Assembly (NCBI GenBank): GCA_022842445.1
Contig: JALHPO010000003.1
Coordinates: 271,203-335,202, forward strand
DNA from: Nitrospira sp.
GTDB lineage: Bacteria > Nitrospirota > Nitrospiria > Nitrospirales > Nitrospiraceae
DNA length: 64,000 bases
Direction: 5' to 3'
The notes under the pieces were generated by a model. That model saw nothing but the letters and a program-made list of their open reading frames with translations. It searched no databases and had not been told where the DNA came from. The position numbers were made by a program, and so were the translations under genes. The stretch's first letter is position 1. Every line of letters begins with the position of its first letter. Below are positions 51,164-62,258 of the stretch, one piece after another.

Positions 51164-52240
51164 CTACAACAGGACTTTACCGAGCGCATGGAGGAAGGCG
51201 GCATTTTCTTCAGCTTGCCCGATGGTGACTCGGAGCATAGTCCCCTGAATATGCCGCACGATGATCCCTTCACGGAGCAACGATTCGAACACCTGCCGCC
51301 CGTCCCGTTTAACATCGAAGTAGATAAAATTTGCTTCGCTTGGAATCGGGTGAAAACCAAGCCCCTTCAGTCCCTGTCCGACTTGCTCCATCCCCGCAGC
51401 ATTGACGGCCCGGCTCTTGGCCAGATGCTCATCGTCCCCCAACGCGGCCAGCGCCGCCCGCTGAGCCAGGCTATTTGCGTTGAAGGGAGGCCGCACCCGA
51501 TTGAGCACATCGTTAATCTCAGGAGTGGTGATGCCATACCCAATCCGCAATCCCGCCAACCCATAGATTTTGGAAAACGTCCTGAGCACAATTGCCTGTC
51601 GCCCCTCTTTCACATACGCGATCGTGTCGGGAAATTGAGGATGACGGACATATTCGAAGTAGGCTTCGTCGAACACGACGATCACATCCCTGGGCACCTC
51701 AGCCATAAGCCGGCTGATCGCCTCGGCCGGCACCATCGTCCCCGTCGGGTTGTTGGGATTGCAGATGATGAGCAGCCTGGTCCGTGGGGTGATGGCTCGA
51801 ACCATAGCGTCCAGATCGTGCGTCCAATTGACGAGAGGAACCATGACCGCCTTCCCGTGCGCAGCGGTCACCTCCATCTTGTAGATAACGAACGTATGAT
51901 CAGCCATGACGGCTTCGTCGCCGGGAGCCAGGAATGCCCTGGCCAGTAGTCCGAGAATCTCATCAGACCCATTGCCTAACACAATCTCATCGATCGAGAC
52001 CTTCCACCGCTCAGCAATGGCCTGCCTGATCCGATAGCCGCCCCCGTCCGGATAACGATGGAGGGTATTGAATTCTCCGGCAAGCGCCGCCACGGCCTTG
52101 GGCGAAGGCCCCAGCGGATTTTCATTGGAGGCCAGCTTGATCACCCGGGTGAGTCCAAGTTCCCGCTGCAACTCGTCGATCGGTTTCCCGGGGACATAGG
52201 GACTGAGCGAGAGGATATCTGGATGGATGTGGAGCGCCAT
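51164..52240 (-). CDS. hisC: Histidinol-phosphate aminotransferase
   Basis: KLASNENPLGPSPKA...CNPNNPTGT...RTFSKIYGLAGLRIGYG. Confidence 0.95.
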   Translation of the reverse strand: MALHIHPDILSLSPYVPGKPIDELQRELGLTRVIKLASNENPLGPSPKAVAALAGEFNTLHRYPDGGGYRIRQAIAERWKVSIDEIVLGNGSDEILGLLARAFLAPGDEAVMADHTFVIYKMEVTAAHGKAVMVPLVNWTHDLDAMVRAITPRTRLLIICNPNNPTGTMVPAEAISRLMAEVPRDVIVVFDEAYFEYVRHPQFPDTIAYVKEGRQAIVLRTFSKIYGLAGLRIGYGITTPEINDVLNRVRPPFNANSLAQRAALAALGDDEHLAKSRAVNAAGMEQVGQGLKGLGFHPIPSEANFIYFDVKRDGRQVFESLLREGIIVRHIQGTMLRVTIGQAEENAAFLHALGKVLL

Positions 52241-52248
52241 GGGTCTAA

Positions 52249-53325
52249 CTAACTGTAGATAGGATAAGAACCCAAAATTTTCATAAAGAGACAGCGGCCC
52301 TTCACTTCTTCAACCGCCCTGCTGACCCGTTCCTCCGTGATGTGCCCCTCGACATCGACGAAAAAGATGTATTCCCAGGCCTTCCGCTGCGAGGGCCTGG
52401 ATTCGATCTTGGTCATGCTGATGCCATGCGACGCAAAGGGGCGCAGCAAATCGTAGAGAGCGCCGACCTTATCCTTGATAGACAACATCAGCGACGTCTT
52501 GTCTTTCCCTGTCCGCTCCGACGGTTTCTGAGACAGCACCAGAAATCTGGTCACATTGTTCAAGTTATCTTCGATGCGAGGCTTGATGACTTTCAGCCCG
52601 TACAATTGGCCCGCTAGCTCAGAGGCAATCGCAGCCGACGACGGCTCATCAATGCAGAGTTCGGCTGCCCGCGCCGTGCTGGCCACTTCCATTGCCGGCA
52701 CATGCGGAAGGTGGGTTTCCAGCCAATTCCGGCATTGCGCGATCGCATGCGGGTGAGAATACACTTTCTTCACCTCTTCGATCAGACCGGACTTCGACAG
52801 CAAGTGATGTGAGACCTCCTGGAGAACCTCGCCGTAGATCAGCAAATTCGAGTCAATGAACATGTCGAGCGTATGGTTCACCACGCCTTCCGTCGTGTTT
52901 TCGATCGGCACCACGCCGAAATTAGCCCGCCCCCGTTCAACCTCGCTGAACACTTCCTTGATGCTATGGACCGGCACATACTGAGCCGAAGAGCCGAACT
53001 TCTGCATGCAGGCCATATGGGTAAATGTGGCTCGTGGCCCCAGATAAGCCACTTTCTGCGGTGCTTCCAAAGATAAGGAGGCGGACATGATCTCTCGATA
53101 GACCGATCGAATGGCTTCGCTGGGGAACGGACCCGTGTTGAGCCTGGTCAGCCGTTCGATAATGGCCGTTTCCCGTCCTTGGGTATGCAGATTGGCCGCC
53201 GCATCCTTTTCCTTCTTGATTTTTCCGATCTCGATCACGCTCTTGGAGCGCTCGTTCAGCAGACGGATGATTTCATCGTCGATCCGATCGATTTCTTGAC
53301 GATATTCGAGCATGTCTTTGGGCAT
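52249..53325 (-). CDS. pheA: Bifunctional chorismate mutase/prephenate dehydratase
   Basis: YRQEIDRIDDEIIRLLNERSK...YLGPRATFTHMA...IEDNLNNVTRFLVL. Confidence 0.96.
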   Translation of the reverse strand: MPKDMLEYRQEIDRIDDEIIRLLNERSKSVIEIGKIKKEKDAAANLHTQGRETAIIERLTRLNTGPFPSEAIRSVYREIMSASLSLEAPQKVAYLGPRATFTHMACMQKFGSSAQYVPVHSIKEVFSEVERGRANFGVVPIENTTEGVVNHTLDMFIDSNLLIYGEVLQEVSHHLLSKSGLIEEVKKVYSHPHAIAQCRNWLETHLPHVPAMEVASTARAAELCIDEPSSAAIASELAGQLYGLKVIKPRIEDNLNNVTRFLVLSQKPSERTGKDKTSLMLSIKDKVGALYDLLRPFASHGISMTKIESRPSQRKAWEYIFFVDVEGHITEERVSRAVEEVKGRCLFMKILGSYPIYS

Positions 53326-53506
53326 AGAGAGTACGCCTCGGACTTGAAGCCTAAAGAACCCGATAGGCAAAAGCCCCAACTGGGCAAGTGGTGAAGTTTA
53401 CAGGAACTCTCAAATATTTTGCAAGGATCGCCCGGTGGTTTCGGGGAAGGCAAACTGAACGTTCGAGACACTGGCAGTTTCATCTGGCGCTACGATCGTA
53501 GCCGGA

Positions 53507-54511
53507 CTATATGAGCACGGTGGGCGGTTTCTTGAAATGGTCGAACGTCAACTTCGTCACCTGCCGACCCCGACCAGTCCGATCCAAGAAACCGGCCTGA
53601 ATCAAGTACGGCTCATAGACGTCTTCGAGCGTACCTTTGTCTTCCTGCACCGCCGCAGCCAAAGCTTCCACGCCGACAGGACCGCCATTGAACTTATCGA
53701 TGATCGTGAGAAGGATCTTGCGATCCATCTCATCAAAACCGGCCTCATCGATACCTATCCAGGCCAAACCGTCCTGGGCGACCTGCTTGGTGATATGCCC
53801 ATCGGCTTTGATTTGCGCATAGTCCCTGAGCCGCTTAATCAATCGATTGACGATCCGTGGCGTTCCACGCGCCCGGCGTGAAATCTCCGCCGCCCCTTCT
53901 TGGTCGATCCCGACTCCCAAGACCTCCGCGGACCGGGTCACGATAGCCTCCAGCTGAGGTGGCGAATAGAATTCAAGCCGATACACCAGGCCGAACCGGT
54001 CCCGGAGGGGTGACGTCAGAGCACCAGCCCTTGTCGTTGCGCCCACAAGCGTAAACCGCGGCAGGTCAAGCTTGACCGTTCTAATCGTTGGCCCTTGACC
54101 GATGACCAGATCCAGCTGGTAATCCTCCATCGCGGGATAGAGGGCCTCCTCCACGGAAGCCGGCAGACGATGGATCTCATCAATGAACAGCACATCATGT
54201 TCCTGCAGGTTGGTGAGAATCGCCGCAAGATCGCCGGCATGGGCTAACACCAGACCGGAGGTCGAACGCAAGGACGCCCCCATCTCCCTGGCAATAATAT
54301 GGGCGATTGTGGTCTTCCCGAGTCCCGGCGGTCCATAGAAGATTGCATGGTCGAGGGATTCGCTCCGCCGCTTGGCCGCTTCGATGCACACTCGAAGCGA
54401 CTCCTTCATTTTCTCCTGCCCGATATAGGCGTCAAGCGTCTGAGGGCGCAGGACATTCTCCAAGCCTCGCTCGTCATCCATCGCTCGATTCGTCATGAGT
54501 CGTTCTGTCAT
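53507..54511 (-). CDS. ruvB: Holliday junction DNA helicase RuvB
   Basis: [19 protein letters not shown]...[20 protein letters not shown] at 54511 preferred. Confidence 0.97.
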   Translation of the reverse strand: MTERLMTNRAMDDERGLENVLRPQTLDAYIGQEKMKESLRVCIEAAKRRSESLDHAIFYGPPGLGKTTIAHIIAREMGASLRSTSGLVLAHAGDLAAILTNLQEHDVLFIDEIHRLPASVEEALYPAMEDYQLDLVIGQGPTIRTVKLDLPRFTLVGATTRAGALTSPLRDRFGLVYRLEFYSPPQLEAIVTRSAEVLGVGIDQEGAAEISRRARGTPRIVNRLIKRLRDYAQIKADGHITKQVAQDGLAWIGIDEAGFDEMDRKILLTIIDKFNGGPVGVEALAAAVQEDKGTLEDVYEPYLIQAGFLDRTGRGRQVTKLTFDHFKKPPTVLI

Positions 54512-54527
54512 CGTGCCGCTCGCAGGA

Positions 54528-55019
54528 TTATTTGTTATCAGGTATGTGCTGATACTTGGGAGGAGGCGGCAAGGCTCCCTGCCCTGGTGTCGCTGTACTG
54601 CCGCAATCGGGCGGACAGGTTTTGTACCCTTGAGCCGGGTCGGGCAGGTTCTGCTCCATTTTCCCCAACTGACATTGTGAGAATCGCCCGCCATCCTTGT
54701 TGCCGCAACGCGCAGGGACCGAAGACCCGCCGATTTCATTGTAGCCTTCAGGACAGGAGCCGCACACGCCCAGCATGTTCGCCCCCAGCGGCACACATTG
54801 CACCAGAGTCGGATCGCCCTCTTTGCAAATTTCCGGCGATTGCGTGACCCCGGTGGTGGCATATCCCTCCGGACAAGATCCGCAGGTCATTCTTATGCTC
54901 TTGGGTTCCGCCGCTCCTTCGGCAAACCCCGTGCCCGGGAAGGCTCCGAAAATCAGAGACACTCCCATGCAGGTCATGGCCGCAAACCTACTGATCGCGC
55001 CCGCTTTGTCTATGCGCAT
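54528..55019 (-). CDS. Secreted Cys-rich hypothetical protein
   Basis: Signal peptide and two CGSCPEGY repeats; between ruvA and ruvB. Confidence 0.7.
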   Translation of the reverse strand: MRIDKAGAISRFAAMTCMGVSLIFGAFPGTGFAEGAAEPKSIRMTCGSCPEGYATTGVTQSPEICKEGDPTLVQCVPLGANMLGVCGSCPEGYNEIGGSSVPARCGNKDGGRFSQCQLGKMEQNLPDPAQGYKTCPPDCGSTATPGQGALPPPPKYQHIPDNK

Positions 55020-55021
55020 GT

Positions 55022-55630
55022 TTACCCCCTTGCAAGCTCCTTGAGCCCTTCGCGAATCAGATTCTTCAGGACAACGGGACCTGTGTCTCCCTTCGTGACT
55101 CGCCGCAAGGCTTCTTTGGCATCTTGCGGTCGATACCCCAAATTCACCAATGCGGACAGCGCATCTTCAAAAGGACCATCGAGTCCGGCCCCTTCAGATG
55201 CAGAGACCTGAACAGTGGCCGGTTGAATCTTGCCTACCTTGTCCTTGAGTTCTAGCGCGATACGGCTTGCGGACTTTTTCCCGATACCTGGCACCGTCGA
55301 GAGCTTGTCAATGTCTTCGGCTTGAACCGCACGAACCAGTTCCGTGACCGGCAAGCTGGACAGAGCACTGAGCGCCAGCTTCGGACCAATGCCGGACACG
55401 GTCGTCAGCAACAGAAAGAGCTCTTTTTCACTGTGTGACAGAAATCCGAACAGCTGGATGGCATCTTCCCGAAGATGCGTATGGATATTCAGTGCGGTGA
55501 CTTCGTCAAGATTCGGAAGAGCGTAATAGGTGCTCAGAGGGATATGAACTTCGTACCCGACCCCCTGCACATCAAGCGTGAGGTGGGTCGGCGCTTTGAA
55601 TGCCAACCGCCCCGTGAGAAAGGCGATCAT
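55022..55630 (-). CDS. ruvA: Holliday junction protein RuvA
   Basis: MIAFLTGRLAFKAPTHLTLDVQGVGYEVHIPLSTYYALP...TVSGIGPKLALSALS. Confidence 0.96.
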   Translation of the reverse strand: MIAFLTGRLAFKAPTHLTLDVQGVGYEVHIPLSTYYALPNLDEVTALNIHTHLREDAIQLFGFLSHSEKELFLLLTTVSGIGPKLALSALSSLPVTELVRAVQAEDIDKLSTVPGIGKKSASRIALELKDKVGKIQPATVQVSASEGAGLDGPFEDALSALVNLGYRPQDAKEALRRVTKGDTGPVVLKNLIREGLKELARG

Positions 55631-55678
55631 CTCGTCTCGTCACTCTGGTGGGAATGCGGAACCCGATCGGCGGCCCTG

Positions 55679-56434
55679 TCACCCTGCTGCGACAGCAACC
55701 TTCTCCATCACTTCGTCCGGGATATCAAAATTGGCATGGACTTTCTGAACGTCGTCATGCTCATCCATGATTTCCATCAATTTGAGCATCTGTTCAGCGG
55801 GCTTCTCTTCCAGGCGCACGGTATTCTGCGGAATATACGTGATTTCAGCAAGCACTGTTTCGATCTTCGCGTCTACAAGCGCTTTTTTTACGGCTTCAAA
55901 ATCGTGAGGGCTGGTGATGACCTCAAAGCTTTTGGTGCCGACTTTGACATCTTCTGCGCCGGCATCGAGCGCCAGGGAGAGGAGCGTGTCCTCGTCGACC
56001 TTGCCCTTCTCAATCGCGATCAGCCCCTTCTTGTGAAACTGCCAGGCTACGGCGCCGGCTTCGGCCATATTCGCGTGATTCTTGGTGAGCAGGCTGCGTA
56101 TCTCGGCGACTGTTCGATTCCGGTTGTCGCTCGTGATTTCGAGCAGCAGCGCCGTCCCTCCGGGCCCATACCCTTCCAGAGAAAATTCTTCGTACGTGAC
56201 ACCCGGGAGTTCCCCGGTCCCCCGCTGAATAGCTTTCTTCAGGGTATCGCCGGGCATATTCGCTTCCTTGGCCTTGGCAATGGCCAGCCGAAGACGTGGA
56301 TTCCCGTCCGGATCGCCGCCTGAACGGGCCGCGATCGTGACCTCGCGAATGATTCTCGTGAAGACCTTTCCGCGCTTGGCGTCCTGGGCCCCCTTGTGCC
56401 GCTTGATAGTCGCCCAATGGCTATGCCCGCCCAT
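55679..56434 (-). CDS. yebC: YebC/PmpR family regulator
   Basis: MGGHSHWATIKRHKGAQDAKRGKVFTRIIREVTIAAR. Confidence 0.97.
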   Translation of the reverse strand: MGGHSHWATIKRHKGAQDAKRGKVFTRIIREVTIAARSGGDPDGNPRLRLAIAKAKEANMPGDTLKKAIQRGTGELPGVTYEEFSLEGYGPGGTALLLEITSDNRNRTVAEIRSLLTKNHANMAEAGAVAWQFHKKGLIAIEKGKVDEDTLLSLALDAGAEDVKVGTKSFEVITSPHDFEAVKKALVDAKIETVLAEITYIPQNTVRLEEKPAEQMLKLMEIMDEHDDVQKVHANFDIPDEVMEKVAVAAG

Positions 56435-56704
56435 GGATCCCTCCTCAGTGCCGGCCTGTCTATTCCGCCAACTTAAGGATAACGACGAATCGGATTCACC
56501 TCTGGGTGTAGACCTAGCACAGGCCTCAGAAAGGTGTCAATTACGCAAGATCCTGACAGCGCCCGCCTATTCAAAACACACCAGAAGCTGTTGCGCAGAT
56601 ACATCCAATGGAGCGGCGAACGACCCAATGGCCAGAACAAGGAGAACGAACGCGTACCACCACCGTTTCATACAAGAATCATCCATAGATAACCCAGACA
56701 ATGG

Positions 56705-56736
56705 AAAGGCCCATCCGGATCGCCGGATAGGCCTTT
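56705..56736 (-). terminator. Terminator-like hairpin
   Basis: AAAGGCCcATCCGGatcgCCGGATaGGCCTTT, 25 nt past the stop of 56762-57499. Confidence 0.65.
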
Positions 56737-56761
56737 GAATAATCTGCTATGAACCAGTTCC

Positions 56762-57499
56762 TCACATGAACTTCAGAAACTTGTCTTTGGCTTCATCCAT
56801 CACCTGAGCGGTGATCGTCGACACCCCTCGCTCCTTGGCCATCCGTTCGACCTCTTTCCGGGCCATGGGGCGGATGAAATCCGGAATATTTTCCAGACGC
56901 TGTTCAGCTTCGCGCGACCAGGCCATGCCGTTCGCCGTGTCATTTTTTGAGTCATCCATCACTTGCAGGGTAATGGTCTTGAAGCCCTGTTTGCGGGCAT
57001 AGGTTTCTACGCTGCCCTGCACCATCGGCTTCACAAACGCAGGCAGGCGGTCGAGTTTTTCCTGAGCGTCCGGCGTCCAGGTGAAATCGGACGGGGAAGA
57101 CCCGCCGTCGGCCGGTTTGCCTGAGCTCGTGAGGCCCATCTCGGCCACCATAGCGGAGAACGGACAGCCGCTCGCTTTTTCAGGCGCCTTGGCGGGCGCT
57201 GTAGAGGAAGCAGCCACAGCCGGCGTCGATGCCACCGGTTGAGTTGCAGGGGACGCAGTTTGACCATTTCCGGCGAGTGTGCGCAATCCCTCCATCGACG
57301 CGTCCGGCGCGGACTTCGGGCTCAGCTTCAACCCTAAGGCATTCATCATACTGGTCTCGCCCGTATTGGTGACCATCGAAAACTTCGCATTGCAGGACGG
57401 ACAGCCGAAGAAGACACCGAGGGAGCCCTCAGCGGGTTTTTCGACCTTCTCGAGGCTCATGTAGGTTTCGCAGTTGAGACAGACAAATTTCATGTTCAC
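56762..57499 (-). CDS. Zinc-ribbon protein with two PCP_red-like domains
   Basis: CLNCETY...CPSCNAKF; FTWTPDAQEKLDRLPAFVKPMVQGSVETYARKQGFKTIT and a second copy. Confidence 0.75.
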   Translation of the reverse strand: MNMKFVCLNCETYMSLEKVEKPAEGSLGVFFGCPSCNAKFSMVTNTGETSMMNALGLKLSPKSAPDASMEGLRTLAGNGQTASPATQPVASTPAVAASSTAPAKAPEKASGCPFSAMVAEMGLTSSGKPADGGSSPSDFTWTPDAQEKLDRLPAFVKPMVQGSVETYARKQGFKTITLQVMDDSKNDTANGMAWSREAEQRLENIPDFIRPMARKEVERMAKERGVSTITAQVMDEAKDKFLKFM

Positions 57500-57660
57500 T
57501 CCTCTCGCAACAGCCTGAAGACGGCTGTCGGATCCTCATTGCAGAACCATTAAGAGGCTACGGTATCACGCGCATTTCAAATGAGTCAAACCGCCGGTGA
57601 GCGCCGCCCTCCGACTCACGCAGAACACGACCGACGCTCCAAATCGAACGAGAATACCGG

Positions 57661-59505
57661 CTAAATGGAATACTGGAATGTCGGCTTGGACCCGATGGCC
57701 TCGGCTAGTACGCCGCGACGTTTCAGTTCGTCCATAACCCGCTTGACCGCCAGATCGACATCCATTGGGCCGCTCAACACCACATCAGTGTTGGGAGGAA
57801 GCTCCTCGTCTGTCTTGCACATATGGACGGCAATGACCGGCGCGGGATGGACCAGCGTCCGAATCGGCTGCACGGCATCCCGATAGGCCAGTCCGAACGG
57901 ATTCGTGGTGGAGACGACGATCAGCCCCGTATCGATCAGCACCCGCGCGACTTCGCCATACCGGCGGGCCATCTCCGCGGTCTGGCCCCGTTCTTCCTCG
58001 CTCAAATCGGCATCGAGGCCGCGGCGCAGGTTTTCGCCGTCCAAGAGGTAGGCATGGCGCCCATCCGCCACGAGACGTCCTTCCAGCTTTCTCGCCAAGA
58101 ATGATTTTCCGGTATGCCGCCCCCCGGTAAACAGTACCACTGCCGCCCGATGGCCATACTGTTTGGCGCGATCTTCGATGCCGACCTCGCCTTTCACCCA
58201 GGCGAAGTCCCGGCGCCGCGCTTCTTCCCGCAAGAATTCCTGCTCGTCGCGCACCAGTTCCGTAATGATGCCGCCCCCGGCGATATCGTACTCGTCGACG
58301 AGGACAAACCGGCCGGTGGCTTCAAACGACGAGGAGAGGTCGAACGCCAGCGGCATCTTCGTGCGCACGGTCAATTCTGCCACTTGATTCTTGCCGACCG
58401 TATTACTGCCCTGCTGTTGGGCCAAATCCATCGTGTCGATGATGCGATGGATGGCCGCGACTTCGCAGTCCACCTCTTTGGTCGCCACGCGAAGCAGGTA
58501 CTTGCGCCCCTTTTCAAGAGCCCTCTTCCCCAGCCAAAACACATTCGCGCGAAACGCCGTCGACACCGACGGCAGTTGCTCCTGGTGCGACGCGATTTCG
58601 CCGCGCTCCACGAAAATCTGCTCGTCCAACGTGATGCCGATCGACTGACCCGCCTCGCCCATCATGGGCTGCGGCTCGATATTGAAGGCTTCGACAGACT
58701 TGACGTTGGCCCGCTTGTTCGACGGCGAAAAGACGAGATGGTCCCCGACCTTCACGCGGCCCGCCGTAATGCGGCCGGTGATGATGCGGCGCGCGTCGAA
58801 CTTGTACACGTCCTGCACCGGCAGCCTGAGCGGCTGCTCCGACCGGGCCGCTTCTTTCTTAAACAGGCTCAACGTATCCAACACCGTCGGTCCGGTGTAC
58901 CAGGACATGGCCTCGCTGCGATTGGCGATATTGTCCCCGAGCTTGGCGCTGACAGGAATAAAGTGCGTCGGGGCGGCCTTGAACTGCCCCAGGAATTCCC
59001 GATACTCCTTCTCGATCCCGTTGAACACATCCTGCCGATAGCCGATTAAATCCATCTTATTGACGACAACGGCGAACTGCCGGACGCCCAGCAAGGACAG
59101 CAGGTAGCCGTGTTTCTTCGACTGTTCTTTCACGCCTTCCAACGCATCGATCAGCAAAATCGCCGCCTCGGCGCGCGCGGCGCCGGAGATCATATTTTTG
59201 AGAAATTCTTTGTGGCCCGGCGCATCGATGATGATGAATTGGCGTCCTTTCCAGATGAAGAACGTGCGAGCCGTATCGATCGTGATGCCCTGCTCCTGCT
59301 CTTCCAGAAACGCATCGAACAGAAACGCATACTCAAATTCTTTTCCCTGCTGCCGACAAATCGCCTGCACCTTTTCGAGCTTGCCGTCCGGCAACGAGCC
59401 GGTATCGGCATAAAGCCGCCCCAGCAACGTAGACTTGCCGTGATCCACATGGCCCACGATCACGATGTTCAGACTCTCAGAAGGTTTGCTGACCACCATA
59501 TTCAT
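57661..59505 (-). CDS. cysN: Bifunctional sulfate adenylyltransferase subunit 1/APS kinase
   Basis: [14 protein letters not shown]...DAPGHKEF...NKMD plus C-terminal [20 protein letters not shown]. Confidence 0.95.
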   Translation of the reverse strand: MNMVVSKPSESLNIVIVGHVDHGKSTLLGRLYADTGSLPDGKLEKVQAICRQQGKEFEYAFLFDAFLEEQEQGITIDTARTFFIWKGRQFIIIDAPGHKEFLKNMISGAARAEAAILLIDALEGVKEQSKKHGYLLSLLGVRQFAVVVNKMDLIGYRQDVFNGIEKEYREFLGQFKAAPTHFIPVSAKLGDNIANRSEAMSWYTGPTVLDTLSLFKKEAARSEQPLRLPVQDVYKFDARRIITGRITAGRVKVGDHLVFSPSNKRANVKSVEAFNIEPQPMMGEAGQSIGITLDEQIFVERGEIASHQEQLPSVSTAFRANVFWLGKRALEKGRKYLLRVATKEVDCEVAAIHRIIDTMDLAQQQGSNTVGKNQVAELTVRTKMPLAFDLSSSFEATGRFVLVDEYDIAGGGIITELVRDEQEFLREEARRRDFAWVKGEVGIEDRAKQYGHRAAVVLFTGGRHTGKSFLARKLEGRLVADGRHAYLLDGENLRRGLDADLSEEERGQTAEMARRYGEVARVLIDTGLIVVSTTNPFGLAYRDAVQPIRTLVHPAPVIAVHMCKTDEELPPNTDVVLSGPMDVDLAVKRVMDELKRRGVLAEAIGSKPTFQYSI

Positions 59506-59604
59506 TGCTTCACTCCTCAGAATGCTCGAACGGGCTGACCAGCAAAACCGCAGGTGTGACTTGCGCGACTCGCCCCTCGCGCTTATCCCGCCGGTCTCGC
59601 AGTT

Positions 59605-60402
59605 TCACATGTACCCGTCTTTCCGCAACATCTCCATGCCGCGGCCTTCATCTTGCGCGCGGCCCGACCGCTCCGCCACCGTCGTGTGGCGAAGCTCTTC
59701 GATAATGTCGTCCACAGATTTCGCCGTCGACTTGATCGGCGTCGTACAGGGGGCACAGCCCAGGCTTCGATAGCGGGTGCCGTCGCCCTTGTCGAGATAG
59801 AGATCGATGAACGGAATGTTTTCGAGCTTGATGTATTCCCAAATATTGATTTCAGTCCAATCCAGCAGCGGATGGATACGGATGTGCGTGCCCGGAGGGA
59901 ACGTCGTCTTATACTGATCCCAGAGTTCCGGCGGCTGATCACGAAAATCCCAATCCCCATGCTTGTCACGGGGAGAGAAATAGCGTTCTTTCGCCCTCGT
60001 CCCTTCTTCGTCCGCCCGCACCCCCAGAATGACGCCCGTGTACCCTTTATGTTCCAACAATTGTTTCAGCCCATTTGTCTTCAGCGCGGTACAGCACACG
60101 ACGCGGCCCAGGGTGTGATTCATGCCGGCGGCCAGCGCCTCTTTGTTTTGACCGACGACCAAATCCAGCCCCCATTCACGAGCCAGCCTGTCGCGGTACT
60201 CGATCATGGCCGGAATCTTGTAGCTCGTATCGACGTGGAGCAACGGGAACGGCACGTGGCCGAAGAACGCCTTCCGGGCCAGCCATAACAGCACGGTGGA
60301 ATCTTTGCCCATCGACCAGAGCATGCCGAGATGGTCGAAATGCTTGTAGGCCTCCCTCAAGATATAGACACTTTGATCTTCGAGTTGCCGGAGATGTTTC
60401 AT
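59605..60402 (-). CDS. cysD: Sulfate adenylyltransferase subunit 2
   Basis: [20 protein letters not shown]...ENIPFIDLY. Confidence 0.96.
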   Translation of the reverse strand: MKHLRQLEDQSVYILREAYKHFDHLGMLWSMGKDSTVLLWLARKAFFGHVPFPLLHVDTSYKIPAMIEYRDRLAREWGLDLVVGQNKEALAAGMNHTLGRVVCCTALKTNGLKQLLEHKGYTGVILGVRADEEGTRAKERYFSPRDKHGDWDFRDQPPELWDQYKTTFPPGTHIRIHPLLDWTEINIWEYIKLENIPFIDLYLDKGDGTRYRSLGCAPCTTPIKSTAKSVDDIIEELRHTTVAERSGRAQDEGRGMEMLRKDGYM

Positions 60403-60459
60403 GATTGCACTCTTTGGTTTTCGGTGTTCAGTTCACAGATTCGACTCATCACTCATTGC

Positions 60460-61509
60460 TTATACCTTGGCCGCAGCTACCGGTTCCTGCACCAGCTCAT
60501 CCAGCTTACGCGCCGCCGCACCCTCTTCGATCGCCAACCGCGCCGTGAGATAGCCGGCGGCAAGCGAGTCGCTTTTCCCCGCCGCATAGAGCACCATCGC
60601 AGCATTCATGAGCACCCAATCTCTTGGCCCGCCCTGCGTCTTATTCTGAAGAATCCTCCGGAGCAGGTCCGCTTCCTTATCCCGCTGTGCCGGAGGAAAC
60701 CCCGCCATCTCTCGCGTCGAGCCTGACGGCACGCCAAAATCCTTCGGGGCCACGCCCAGCGGCGCGATACGCTCATTCCGTAATTCGAGCACTCGCGTGA
60801 CCGCCGAAAGAGACAATTCGGGATCACCCTCGACGCCACGAATCACCAGCCCGCGCGGACAACCGAGCATGCGCAAGGCTTCGACCGTTTTCTCAAAGTG
60901 CGGCGGATGCGACAATCCGACCACCTGAGAGGCGGCTCGAGCCGGATTCAGCAGCCTCGCAATCGGATGAAACACATTTCTGACTCCAAGCTCCTGACGC
61001 ATTTCCAAAAATCGATAGACCGGGGGGTGGTAGAGGCCGATATCCAAATAGGCAAAGCCCTTTCTATTCAGTTCCTCGGTCGCCATCCTGGGCTCAAAGT
61101 CGATGGGAATGCCCAGCGCCTTGAGTACCCCGGCGCTGCCGGGCCGTCCAGGCACACCGTCATATCCATGCATCAGCACCGTGGCCCCGGCCGACGCCGC
61201 AACGATCGACGCGGCGATCAACGCATGGAACGTATCCTGTTTGCCGGCATAACTGGGGATATCGACCAAGGCGGCATCCCGCGACACAGCAAGCGGCGGC
61301 ACATATTGCCGGGCGGCAGCGGCCATGGCGGCCAATTCCGTAACCGACTCCGACTTGAACCGCATGGCGATCAAGAACGCCCCCACCTGCGCCGGGGTCG
61401 CGGCCCCTTCGATCAACGCCTTGATGGCCTGCTTGGACTCTTCCCACGTCAAATCCTTGGATACTTTGGGGCCCTTCGCAATTTTGGCAATGATGTCTTG
61501 AATGGGCAT
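60460..61509 (-). CDS. TrpD-like (anthranilate phosphoribosyltransferase family) protein
   Basis: DLTWEESKQAIKALIEGAATPAQVGAFLIAMRFKSESVTELAAM...HGYDGVPGRPGSAGVLKALG. Confidence 0.85.
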   Translation of the reverse strand: MPIQDIIAKIAKGPKVSKDLTWEESKQAIKALIEGAATPAQVGAFLIAMRFKSESVTELAAMAAAARQYVPPLAVSRDAALVDIPSYAGKQDTFHALIAASIVAASAGATVLMHGYDGVPGRPGSAGVLKALGIPIDFEPRMATEELNRKGFAYLDIGLYHPPVYRFLEMRQELGVRNVFHPIARLLNPARAASQVVGLSHPPHFEKTVEALRMLGCPRGLVIRGVEGDPELSLSAVTRVLELRNERIAPLGVAPKDFGVPSGSTREMAGFPPAQRDKEADLLRRILQNKTQGGPRDWVLMNAAMVLYAAGKSDSLAAGYLTARLAIEEGAAARKLDELVQEPVAAAKV

Positions 61510-61511
61510 TG

Positions 61512-62246
61512 TTACGCCTTGTGCAACCCGCACTCCGTCTTGGTGAAGTTTTTCCAGCGGCCAGCTCGTGGATCGTCGCCGTCTGCAACCGGTGCAGTGC
61601 AATGGGTACAACCGATACTGGGATAATTCCGATCGTGCAGCGGATTATAGGGAACTTCATAGACCTTGATGTAGGTCCAGACATCAGTCCACGTCCAGCG
61701 CGCCAGGGGATTCACTTTCACAAGACCAAACTTGCCGTCCCACTCAATCAACCCGGCGTCGGCCCTGGAGGGGGCTTGGTCGCGCCGGATGCCGGTGATC
61801 CAGGCTTCGTACCCTTGTAACACACGGGTCAACGGCTCGACCTTCCGTAATTGGCAGCAGCGGTCGGGCTCTTTCGTCCACAAGGCATCGCCGTATTGGG
61901 CCGCCTGACGTTCCGGCGTGAGCAGTGAGGTGACTTGTATCACCTGTGTCGGCTTCAAGTGATAGCGCTCGATGATGCGGTCTCTTGTCGCATACGTCTC
62001 CGCAAACAAAAAGTCCGTATCCAGGTAGAACAGGGGTACGGACGGGTCCAGGCGATGAATCATATCGACCAAGACGACATCTTCCGCACCGAAGCTGCAT
62101 GCAAGGATAAGCCTGCCCGCATAGCGCGGGAGCACAGCCGCCAACACATCCTGGGGCTGCTGTGATTCGAGTGAATCACTCCATCCCTTGAGATCGGCCT
62201 TGCGGTCGGCCATCGACCCGGCTCCGTCGTGTGACACCATCATCAC
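61512..62246 (-). CDS. cysH: Phosphoadenylyl/adenylyl-sulfate reductase
   Basis: ACSFGAEDVVLVDMIHRLDPSVPLFYLDTDFLFAETY...GCTHCTAPV. Confidence 0.95.
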   Translation of the reverse strand: MMMVSHDGAGSMADRKADLKGWSDSLESQQPQDVLAAVLPRYAGRLILACSFGAEDVVLVDMIHRLDPSVPLFYLDTDFLFAETYATRDRIIERYHLKPTQVIQVTSLLTPERQAAQYGDALWTKEPDRCCQLRKVEPLTRVLQGYEAWITGIRRDQAPSRADAGLIEWDGKFGLVKVNPLARWTWTDVWTYIKVYEVPYNPLHDRNYPSIGCTHCTAPVADGDDPRAGRWKNFTKTECGLHKA

Positions 62247-62258
62247 CCTGACTTCCTC

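Noticed and set aside
50243-51949. 568-aa plus-strand ORF
   Set aside because: Antisense shadow spanning aroF and hisC; no family motifs
58114-59049. 311-aa plus-strand ORF
   Set aside because: Antisense shadow of the cysN/C gene
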